Positions 1 to 8,199 of a stretch of 64,000 bases of DNA are shown here, one piece after another (within the stretch, counting starts at the first letter, position 1; each line of letters begins with the position of its first letter). The notes beneath the pieces were generated by a model that saw nothing but the letters and a program-made list of their open reading frames with translations, was not told the DNA's origin and did not search any database. Where the stretch lies: positions 1 to 64,000 of the forward strand of contig SGYO01000005.1 of NCBI GenBank assembly GCA_004321745.1, given 5' to 3'. The position numbers were made by a program, and so were the translations under genes. Origin of the DNA: a bacterium. Lineage in GTDB: Bacteria; Fidelibacterota; Marinisomatia; Marinisomatales; UBA1611.

Positions 1-367
1 GAATGCCATCCAGTAGCAAATAAAATCCATTTAATTTGACTTATCATATATTAAAATTTAAAAGTTTTATTCAAACAATTGGCACTAAAAAATGTATGGG
101 CATATACATATATACCCCTTACCATCCTCAGGGATGGGGTAGGGGGTATGGATATTTAAGATAAAAGGTGTACCCGTCTACCTCACTAAGTACAAAAAAT
201 TAAAGTCCGAATAACTTATAATTCATTTTGTAAAATTTCTCCAAATGTAATCATATACTATATAGTATATTGATGCAACATAACCTACACAAAGTACTGC
301 TTTAAATAATTCAAATACAAATTCTCCTACCGCTATATATTCTGAAATAATCATAATTAGAAACTAC

Positions 368-641
368 AAAAAATTAATTCACAATGTGTGAGCGTCTTAT
401 ATACACATACCTACCCCCGTGCTTTATTGGTTGGTGGGGTTTGATTAGGTTGAGTTTATCAAATTGGATTTATAAGTGTGTACGATTTATTCGTGTACGA
501 TTTTTGATAACCAATGATTATAAATGTTTGGAATTGAAACTAAAAACCCCCCTAGGTTATCGAGGGGTTTGTAGAGAGAAGTGGTATTTTCTCGTCTAGT
601 GACTCGGGTGAGACTCGAACTCACGGCCAATGGCTTAAAAG
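368..641. repeat. Imperfect direct repeat copy 1: island end plus 3' fragment of tRNA-Lys
   Basis: Closely resembles 4797-5070; the last 54 bp (588-641, tttctcgtctagtgactcgggtgag...ggcttaaaag) are identical to 5017-5070. Confidence 0.9.
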
Positions 642-658
642 ACCATTGCCGTGGTTCT

Positions 659-1027
659 CTAAGTACCTACAATACTTGCACTTAGAGGTTTGACACTTGG
701 CTTGTGTACCTTAAATCCGTGTACCTTTTCCCGATTTTCACCTATTTTATTACTTTCTGTTAATGATGGAAAGTCCATCTCTAATCGTCTAAGACTAAAC
801 TTTGCATATATCTCAGTAGTAGTAACAGATGAATGACCCATCTCTTGCTTTACTAAGTATATGTCACGAGTCTGTAAATACCTTCTAACTGCGAAAGTAT
901 GTCTAAGACAATGAAAGTGAAACTTAGTTTTATCTCCATCAATCTCACGAACTGCTCTAAGAAAGACCTCTAAAAGATTTTCAAATATAACTTTAGCTTT
1001 CTCACTTGTTTTTTTATTCATAATCAA
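659..1027 (-). pseudogene. Tyrosine recombinase/integrase, C-terminal catalytic part only
   Basis: HCLRHTFAVRRYL...KQEMGHSSVTTTEIYAKF matches the H-x-L-R-H...GH...Y boxes; only 122 aa, so the N-terminal domains and first catalytic Arg are absent. Confidence 0.75.
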
Positions 1028-1156
1028 ATCTACAAAAATCTGATTAATTTGGCTTTTGGTCTTTTTGTATGTGTGGACACACTATATAGTACTAATCCAT
1101 ACACATCATAAGAGTACTTAATAGTAAACCCTACATCTGTGGGTGTGTAGGGCGTA

Positions 1157-1798
1157 CTATTTCAATAAACCTATAAGATATATTTTTAAATGGTTATGTA
1201 GTTCATTGTAAAAATCTGGGACAACATAATCTGCACCTGAAAGTTCTAAAGCTTTCCTTTGAATATCATCAGGATCTGCTACGGGAAGAATGCCAACAGA
1301 AAAATAATATTGTGCTTGTACGAAACTAATTACATCATTCTGCTCAAGATTAGGAAAAGCTTGTTTAATAATGTAAGGCATTGGTTCAAGATTTTTAAAA
1401 AACTTTGATTTAAATGCTGCGAGTTTCTCTAGACTGACATTTTTTTCAATTACAAATGGAAGAAGAGTAAATAATTGGATTAATCTCTTATGTTTATAAG
1501 TTGTTTTACACCAAAGTTCTAAAAAATCATCGATTTCCATATTAGTTGAGATTGTTTTTTGTAGATCATTAATCCATTTCTTGGAATCTCTAATTATTAT
1601 CTCTAGAAAAATTTCTTCCTTTGTAGAAATATATTTATAAATGTTTCCTCTAGTGAATGATGTTTTTTGTGCAATATCCTTAATGGTAATGTTTGCATAA
1701 GATGTCCTTTCAAAAAGAGAGAGCGTTGAGTTAACTATCTCATCCCATCTTTCTGCTTTGGCTTGTATGTTTCGTGCTCTTTGAAAATTCATGCCCAA
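1157..1798 (-). CDS. TetR/AcrR family transcriptional regulator
   Basis: N-terminal HTH (NITIKDIAQKTSFTRGNIYKYISTKEEIFLEII) typical of TetR. Confidence 0.85.
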   Translation of the reverse strand: MGMNFQRARNIQAKAERWDEIVNSTLSLFERTSYANITIKDIAQKTSFTRGNIYKYISTKEEIFLEIIIRDSKKWINDLQKTISTNMEIDDFLELWCKTTYKHKRLIQLFTLLPFVIEKNVSLEKLAAFKSKFFKNLEPMPYIIKQAFPNLEQNDVISFVQAQYYFSVGILPVADPDDIQRKALELSGADYVVPDFYNELHNHLKIYLIGLLK

Positions 1799-1833
1799 AA
1801 TATACTAAAACATAATAATAAAATATCTTGTTT

Positions 1834-1876
1834 AAGTAACACAGTGTTAATAACATAAGTAACACATCGTTACTTA
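1834..1876. promoter_or_regulatory. Tandem palindromic operators between tetR and the SDR gene
   Basis: TAACAC-A-GTGTTA (1837-1849) and AAGTAAC-acatc-GTTACTT (1857-1875); both contain AAGTAACACA and start 23 bp apart. Confidence 0.65.
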
Positions 1877-1893
1877 AATAGGATAAAATTAAA

Positions 1894-2931
1894 ATGAGAA
1901 ATAGTTATAATAAACCTGAATTAAAAAGTTTGTATTATGAGGAAGAAGTTGAAAAAATTCCATCACTTGATGGAAAAACCATTGCAATTACTGGTACAAC
2001 TTCAGGTACTGGATTCATTGCGGCTAAAACAATAGCTGAAAAAGGTGCGAGGACACTATTATTAAATAGAAGTACTAATCGATCAAATAAATCATATGAT
2101 TTATTGAAAGAGCATTCACCCAAAGCTAATTTTGTTGATATTGAGTGTGATTTGCAGAGTTTCAATTCAGTAAAAAAAGCTGCAAAAACAATTACTGATT
2201 TATGTAAAGACGGGCTTGATGTTATTTGTAATAATGCAGGGGTAATGGCTCTTAAAGACCAAGCAACAATAGATGGTTTTGATATACAAATGCAAACAAA
2301 TCATTTATCACATTTTTTGCTCACAAAAGAATTATTACCATTATTAGAAATAGCAGCAGAAAAAAGAGGTGAAGCTAGAATAGTAAATCATACTAGTATT
2401 TCACGGTATGGTGTCAAAAAACTTGAGTCTAAATATTTTGAAAAAAGAGGTGGTAGCTTAGGTGGGAATGGATCAAAAATATTTAATAAAATATTATTGG
2501 GTATGATTCTAACAAATGCTCGATGGTATAGATACTCTCAAACAAAACTAGCAAATGCGGCTTTTACAGCTTGTTTACATGAAAAATTGCAGGACAAAAA
2601 TTCAAAAATAAAAGCACTTATTGCCCACCCAGGTCTTGCTATGACAGACCTTCAAGATACTACAATTAAAGATGGAGGAATGGGAGCATTTATGACTGGA
2701 AAAATGATGGGTGGAGGTCAAACAATGGAAGATGGAGCGATAGGTATAATAAAATGTATTGGTGATTCTGATGCAATGTCTGGTGATTTTTATGGCCCAG
2801 GTTCTGGCAAGATGGATATGAAAGGACCTGTCGTAAAATTTGGACTAGAAGAATTTTATGATAATAGGGAGACCAAGGATCTATTGTGGACTAAAAGCTG
2901 TGATGCTATTGGAGAAGATTTTATAATATAA
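1894..2931 (+). CDS. Short-chain dehydrogenase/reductase (retinol dehydrogenase/protochlorophyllide reductase-like)
   Basis: KTIAITGTTSGTGFIAA Rossmann motif, NNAGVMA, YSQTKLAN active site. Confidence 0.85.
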   Translation: MRNSYNKPELKSLYYEEEVEKIPSLDGKTIAITGTTSGTGFIAAKTIAEKGARTLLLNRSTNRSNKSYDLLKEHSPKANFVDIECDLQSFNSVKKAAKTITDLCKDGLDVICNNAGVMALKDQATIDGFDIQMQTNHLSHFLLTKELLPLLEIAAEKRGEARIVNHTSISRYGVKKLESKYFEKRGGSLGGNGSKIFNKILLGMILTNARWYRYSQTKLANAAFTACLHEKLQDKNSKIKALIAHPGLAMTDLQDTTIKDGGMGAFMTGKMMGGGQTMEDGAIGIIKCIGDSDAMSGDFYGPGSGKMDMKGPVVKFGLEEFYDNRETKDLLWTKSCDAIGEDFII

Positions 2932-2952
2932 ATCTTCCCATCATACAGAAAC

Positions 2953-2978
2953 AAAAAACCCCACGAATGTGGGGCTTT
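2953..2978 (+). terminator. Rho-independent terminator after SDR gene
   Basis: aaaaaCCCCACgaatGTGGGGcttt. Confidence 0.75.
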
Positions 2979-2994
2979 ATGCATAGAGAAATTT

Positions 2995-4749
2995 CTACTT
3001 TAACAATATCATCTTTTTAGTTTGCCTAAAATCCTTTGTTTCAATACTGTAAAGATATACTCCTGCTGATATAGGTTGACCAAGATTGTCTGTTGCATTC
3101 CATTGAACTGATTTAAATCCAGATGATTGATTAGTGTTAACAAGATTATTTACCACATTACCAAGCATATCAAAAATGGTAAGACTAACATATGAATCTT
3201 TAGGTAAATCATACTTTAATTTTGTATAAGGATTAAATGGGTTAGGGTGATTTTGGTATAAATTAAATTCAATTGGTACTAAATCATTGTCTGCTGACAT
3301 TAATGAATTATTGACAATTAGAGAGTTTTGAAAACCATATTGTCCTAATTCGTCAGGACCTATATTAGTTTCATTATTATCCTCGTCAGTTAAAATGACT
3401 CTAACATTCCATTGCCCTTCACTAGAGCCAATTGGGAATAAAAATGTTCCACTTTTGGTGGCTTCAAAATTTCCTGTATTGAATACCCCTGAATCTTCCA
3501 ATAATTCACCTCCGTTAAGAGGCCCGCCATTTAGAATTAGCCTTATAGTATAACTCGAAAGATAATTATCATAAGCTGTAGCAGAAAAATTATAAATGAC
3601 CGCAACACCATTAATACTAGTATTTATAGTATCTGCTGATAAACCAAAGTTGTTTAATTCTGGTGGATTAGTAGTTTCCGCACAATCAATAGGGCAATTA
3701 TCTTCAGTCTCTGGACCTCCACAAATACCATCTCCGCAGCATGGATTTCCAGGTGGAACTTCATTACAATTGGGTACACCTCCTCCACCGCCACCACCAG
3801 CATTATCGAAATCGCCTTTGAGACATCTGGTGAAATAGGGGAAAGCATCTGTTACAACATAATAGTAAATACCTTCAGGGAATTCAGGAGTTACACCAAC
3901 TCTACCATTACACTCATCTAAATCTCCATAACCTTCTTCATATTCAAAGTCTTGGGTAAATGCTCCCATTGGTATTGGTGCATTTGGATTTGTATTACCT
4001 TGACCTGGACCCCCTATTAATAATGTTAAAGTACTTGGTCTTCCTTCATCAGGAGTTTCTTTCAATTTCCAACTAGGCTGCAATGATACTAATTCACTTG
4101 TAGAATCATTTGGGTCAGCGTAACCATATCTAGCGTAGACAGGGAATCCATCAGAGGCCCAACCAACTAATGTCATACCTTGATTATCACCTAAAAAGTC
4201 TATTAATAACTCAGGCATACCATGATAATGGTACTCACCAGTAGGCTGAACATGTGCGTGGTTCATATCATCTCCAAAGTCAAATGTTTCATGCCCTAGT
4301 GCCTCAATATTCCAATTACCTTGGCCTTGTGCTAAACTACACTCACCCTCATCATTACATCTCCCAGCAGTTGCAGGGTCAAATTTTACGCTATTTATAG
4401 CATAGGCTATTGCTCCAGCTGGCCCACCAGCAGGCTCGCCAGTTTCTGATACTAATGTAGGGCATAAAGTAAATGTTGCATTAACATTTTGTTCGCTAAT
4501 TGTATTTGGATTATCAGCATTTGGGAAGGTGCCAACTTCATGGTTTGGAATACCATTGCCAGAAAGTATTCTATTTAAATCATCGGATGTCCAAGAATAA
4601 ATACTGTAATCATTGACAGACTCATCGTCATTATAAATTTCTTCATTTATATTATCTAGAACACCAACTGTTGAATATTCACTATCAATACATTGTGCAA
4701 TAATCCAGTTTATAGAAGTTGATAATAGAATGATTAAAATTTTATACAT
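2995..4749 (-). CDS. Secreted YHYH-domain protein with C-terminal T9SS sorting domain
   Basis: Signal peptide; GEYHYHGMPELL...GWASDGFPVYARYGY; Cys-rich CCGDGICGGPETEDNCPIDC; C-terminal NLYQNHPNPFNPYTKLKYDLP...GVYLYSIETKDF. Confidence 0.8.
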   Translation of the reverse strand: MYKILIILLSTSINWIIAQCIDSEYSTVGVLDNINEEIYNDDESVNDYSIYSWTSDDLNRILSGNGIPNHEVGTFPNADNPNTISEQNVNATFTLCPTLVSETGEPAGGPAGAIAYAINSVKFDPATAGRCNDEGECSLAQGQGNWNIEALGHETFDFGDDMNHAHVQPTGEYHYHGMPELLIDFLGDNQGMTLVGWASDGFPVYARYGYADPNDSTSELVSLQPSWKLKETPDEGRPSTLTLLIGGPGQGNTNPNAPIPMGAFTQDFEYEEGYGDLDECNGRVGVTPEFPEGIYYYVVTDAFPYFTRCLKGDFDNAGGGGGGGVPNCNEVPPGNPCCGDGICGGPETEDNCPIDCAETTNPPELNNFGLSADTINTSINGVAVIYNFSATAYDNYLSSYTIRLILNGGPLNGGELLEDSGVFNTGNFEATKSGTFLFPIGSSEGQWNVRVILTDEDNNETNIGPDELGQYGFQNSLIVNNSLMSADNDLVPIEFNLYQNHPNPFNPYTKLKYDLPKDSYVSLTIFDMLGNVVNNLVNTNQSSGFKSVQWNATDNLGQPISAGVYLYSIETKDFRQTKKMILLK

Positions 4750-4796
4750 ATAACCTTTAGACTCTTTAAAGGTAGGTAAGTTAAAAAAGAAAGTAT

Positions 4797-5070
4797 AAAA
4801 AATTGCTCTACAATGTGTGTGCCTATTACAAGCACATACCTACCCCCGTGCTTTATTGGTTGGTGAGGTCTAATTAGGTTGAGTTTATCAAATTGGATTT
4901 ATAAGCGTGTACCTTAAAAGTGTGTACCTTTTTTGATAACCAATGATTATAAATGTTTGGAATTGAAACTAAAAACCCCCCGAAGTTATCGAGGGGTTTA
5001 TGAGACAAGTCTGGTATTTCTCGTCTAGTGACTCGGGTGAGACTCGAACTCACGGCCAATGGCTTAAAAG
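4797..5070. repeat. Imperfect direct repeat copy 2: island end plus 3' part of intact tRNA-Lys
   Basis: Counterpart of 368-641; includes a terminator-like hairpin and the tRNA 3' half. Confidence 0.9.
4971..5001 (-). terminator. Terminator downstream of tRNA-Lys
   Basis: Minus strand AACCCCTCGATAACTTCGGGGGGTTTTT; a similar hairpin occurs in the repeat copy at ~541-572. Confidence 0.6.
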
Positions 5071-5101
5071 GCCACTGCTCTACCAACTGAGCTACCGAGT
5101 C
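5029..5101 (-). tRNA. tRNA-Lys(TTT)
   Basis: GACTCGGTAGCTCAGTTGGTAGAGCAGTGGCCTTTTAAGCCATTGGCCGTGAGTTCGAGTCTCACCCGAGTC; loop CTTTTAA, acceptor stem pairs. Confidence 0.95.
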
Positions 5102-5152
5102 GAAATAGATGTGAAGTTTACAAAAAATAAAAAAATTATTTAATACAATTTT

Positions 5153-6229
5153 CTAAATATATTTATTTAAAAATACTTTTCTTTTTGAAAGATATTTTAA
5201 AATGAAATTAAATATTTTTTTATTATTGCTAACACTTTCAGGAGGGAAAACTCCTTTTTCTGTAAATAAACTTTCTAGAATTAAATTAATTGATGCAGTT
5301 GCTGTGTATCCAGTAGTTCTAGCCATAGATGTTATGTTATTTACATTATCATATTCGTCATATAATTCATAATTGATTGTTTTATCATTTGTATGAAGCT
5401 CGACTTTCAGTAAGGTAAATTCTATTTCCCCGGGTTCAAGTTTCCATTCTTTAAATAATTTTTTTATTGTTTCGTTATTTTGAAATGTACCTTTTTTGAT
5501 GAATGATTTTATAAGTTTTACATGTCCTGGATAACGCAACGTCTTCTCTGACATATTGTTAATGTGACTCATTGTATTAAGGAGCGAGCGAAGGCCGTCA
5601 GTATTGAATGCTTCAAGTATTAAAGAGTCTTTAAAATTTATATTTTCAATTCCGGAAAGGGCAGGTTTTGTCATTAGTTTTCCATTTATTATCATTCTTG
5701 CTGGTCTAGTATACTCTTCAATGACATCAATGGGGGAGAAGGGTGCTTTATAATTAAATGGTTGTTTTGGAAATTTAGGTAGTCCTCCAACATAATATTT
5801 AAAGGATTTTATATCTTCAAAGCTATTGTGATATCCAAAAATATAGTTAGGCAATCCTGGGGCTACTCCAGCATCAAAAATAGCAGTAACATTATTTTGT
5901 ATAGCAACATTATTCAGTTTCATAATGTTTTCTGGAGAGAAGGATATGTCTACTACATCTTTACCCGATGAAATTATAGTCTCTAATGCGTTGTAACCTA
6001 AATATCCAGGAACCGCCAAAAGGACAATGTCAGCTTTTTTAATGAATGATGATAGTTTTTGTTTATTTAAAACATCTAAATCATACGTAATTATCGCTGG
6101 GTGATCTTTTATTTCTTTTCTAACATTTTTGATATTTAAATCTGCTAAATGAATTTTATGGCTCTCTGCTAAATCAAGTGCCATTGCTTGACCGATCATT
6201 CCAGAACCGATTTGATAAATTTCAGCCAT
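5153..6229 (-). CDS. Saccharopine dehydrogenase-like / lysine 6-dehydrogenase-like oxidoreductase
   Basis: N-terminal IGSGMIGQAMALDLAE Rossmann motif; VDISFSPENIMKL, FDAGVAPGLPNYIFG pattern of the saccharopine dehydrogenase family. Confidence 0.75.
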   Translation of the reverse strand: MAEIYQIGSGMIGQAMALDLAESHKIHLADLNIKNVRKEIKDHPAIITYDLDVLNKQKLSSFIKKADIVLLAVPGYLGYNALETIISSGKDVVDISFSPENIMKLNNVAIQNNVTAIFDAGVAPGLPNYIFGYHNSFEDIKSFKYYVGGLPKFPKQPFNYKAPFSPIDVIEEYTRPARMIINGKLMTKPALSGIENINFKDSLILEAFNTDGLRSLLNTMSHINNMSEKTLRYPGHVKLIKSFIKKGTFQNNETIKKLFKEWKLEPGEIEFTLLKVELHTNDKTINYELYDEYDNVNNITSMARTTGYTATASINLILESLFTEKGVFPPESVSNNKKIFNFILKYLSKRKVFLNKYI

Positions 6230-7259
6230 TATTAATTTTATTTTCTATATAATCTTGAAAATGACTAACGCCAATTTCATACTCTTTTGAAAGAATGCCA
6301 GAATCAAATCCATTTGATTCTAAGCCAGCTTGTATTCTTTCACAAATGTCAATGTCCTCATTCTGAATTTCTTCGCTAAAATTTATGTCTTTTGATATTC
6401 GGTTAGGCTCAATATGATCAAAATAATAATCAAAATGGACATTACAGCTCGATGCATTTATTGGTTCTATTATGTTAGTTTGTAATCTTCCAGGAGCAAT
6501 ATTTAATAAAATATTAGGGAAAAGCGTAAAATAAAAAGCTTTTTGGTTACTACTTGATTTTTTGTAAGGAGAAGATTGTGATTTAATATGACACCATTGT
6601 AATGAAAAATTTTTAAATGTTTCTGTTTTATAACTTTTATAATTAATCGCATCATTTAATTTTGGGTGCACTAATGGTATATGAAACCCCTCTAAGTAAT
6701 TATCCATATATATTTTCCAATTACAATTTATTTTGTAAGAAACACGAGAATGATATGAGTATTGATCAAATCTAATAGGTGATATGATTTTTTCAATTTT
6801 GGCCAAAGTTTTTTTTATATCATGATGCTCATTCTGAAGTTTTACAAATATTAGGTTCATCCAAACATGGTGCTCAACAGGCTTCAAGCTAAAATTTTCA
6901 ATCTCAATTTTTTGTTTATCAAAGCCTCTAGTTGCTTTAAGATTTCCATTTAAATCATAGGCCCAGCCATGATAACCACATATTAAACTCTTTGCATTTC
7001 CATCATCATCTAATAATACACATCCTCTATGTTGACAGACATTGTAAAATGCATTTATAGAGCTATTCTTATCTTTTATAATGATGACAGGCTGATTATT
7101 TATCATCATTGTTTTGTAATCCCCGGGGTTAGAAATTTGATCAGTTGAGCAAAATAAGTGCCAAGATTTAGAAAAGATATTTCTTTTTTCAATTTTTAAA
7201 ATTTGCTCATCCATATACCACTTTGAAGGGATGGTCTTTCTTCTGATGTTATCAATCAC
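6222..7259 (-). CDS. Rieske [2Fe-2S] aromatic ring-hydroxylating / betaine-type oxygenase alpha subunit
   Basis: CQHRGCVLLDDDGNAKSLICGYHGWAYD Rieske motif and DNYLEGFHIPLVHP non-heme iron site. Confidence 0.85.
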   Translation of the reverse strand: MIDNIRRKTIPSKWYMDEQILKIEKRNIFSKSWHLFCSTDQISNPGDYKTMMINNQPVIIIKDKNSSINAFYNVCQHRGCVLLDDDGNAKSLICGYHGWAYDLNGNLKATRGFDKQKIEIENFSLKPVEHHVWMNLIFVKLQNEHHDIKKTLAKIEKIISPIRFDQYSYHSRVSYKINCNWKIYMDNYLEGFHIPLVHPKLNDAINYKSYKTETFKNFSLQWCHIKSQSSPYKKSSSNQKAFYFTLFPNILLNIAPGRLQTNIIEPINASSCNVHFDYYFDHIEPNRISKDINFSEEIQNEDIDICERIQAGLESNGFDSGILSKEYEIGVSHFQDYIENKINNG

Positions 7260-8166
7260 TTGGTAACGACCTTAATAATGGTTTAGTTAAGCATGTCGGT
7301 CCGCCAGATCCTTTCAATGATATTTCTGAGCCTTTGTAAGTATGTACTATAACATTTTGTTTTTCTAATAGTTTTTTTGTAATAGGGTTACCTTCAAGCA
7401 TAATTATTTCTCTTGGAGCTATAGCTAATACGTTACAAGCCATTGTTTCATATTCCTCGAAAGGTACTTCTATAAGTTCGATTTTACTTTCTTCTAAATA
7501 TTGAATGAATTGAACTGGAAGAAGTCTAGAATAAACTAAAAAAAGATTGGAGTCAATTGGACTCAAGTTGCTCATTAAATGCAAACAGTCGCTTGGGCCA
7601 TTCCAATGAGGCAATGGTACAGAGATTACGTTTTTAACAATACCAGAAAGAATTTCGCCAAGCTGTTTAGCGCCTTCAATATTACTGCGATAACCAATCC
7701 CAACTGCAATGTTATGCTTATCAATCCATACAATATCACCACCTTCAAGTTTTCCCGGAGCAGATATTTCTCCAAGTATTGGTATGTCATTATTTTTTAA
7801 AAATATTTTTATATTTTCTATTTCAGAGACTCTATTTTTTTTGCCCATATTGCAAATGATTGCGCCATCATTTGAAATTATAAAAGGATCATGCGCATAA
7901 ATAGAGTCGATTGTATTAGTATTCTTTCTGTCAAGAAAATACATTTCGATATTGTGAGATTTTAAAATATCAATAAATGCCTCATATTCATGTAATGATT
8001 CATTGTAATCAGGTGCATCAAAAAAATTTAGTTCTTTGAATTCACTATCAATTTTCTTCTGGTTAAAAAATGCATTTTTTGGATGGTTTAGGAGAATTTT
8101 TTTAATAGGGTCAACCATATTATTACAGTTGAAAATAGGTTGCATTCCTTTATGATTGTGAGTCAT
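7252..8166 (-). CDS. Dimethylarginine dimethylaminohydrolase / amidinotransferase-family protein
   Basis: LEGGDIVWID, SDCLHLMSNLSPID, C-terminal GSGGPTCLTKPL catalytic Cys context. Confidence 0.75.
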   Translation of the reverse strand: MTHNHKGMQPIFNCNNMVDPIKKILLNHPKNAFFNQKKIDSEFKELNFFDAPDYNESLHEYEAFIDILKSHNIEMYFLDRKNTNTIDSIYAHDPFIISNDGAIICNMGKKNRVSEIENIKIFLKNNDIPILGEISAPGKLEGGDIVWIDKHNIAVGIGYRSNIEGAKQLGEILSGIVKNVISVPLPHWNGPSDCLHLMSNLSPIDSNLFLVYSRLLPVQFIQYLEESKIELIEVPFEEYETMACNVLAIAPREIIMLEGNPITKKLLEKQNVIVHTYKGSEISLKGSGGPTCLTKPLLRSLPSD

Positions 8167-8199
8167 TGTATATTCAAAATATGATATCTATTTAATTTC

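Larger units (their letters stand above)
601..5070. mobile_element. tRNA-Lys-integrated genomic island (~4.4 kb), probably degraded
   Basis: Duplicated tRNA-Lys 3' end at both boundaries, tyrosine recombinase remnant adjacent to one boundary, accessory cargo in between. Confidence 0.8.

Noticed and set aside
384-599. 71-aa ORF in the repeat
   Set aside because: Lies within the non-coding repeat that also contains a terminator hairpin; its counterpart at 4812-5028 does not preserve the frame
3596-3838. 80-aa ORF with Pro-rich tract
   Set aside because: Antisense of the Gly tract in the YHYH protein gene
4874-5086. 70-aa minus-strand ORF containing KKVHTFKVH, similar to the integrase C-terminus
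   Set aside because: Runs through tRNA-Lys and the terminator; the shared KVH..FKVH comes from the GTGTACC DNA repeats being read as codons
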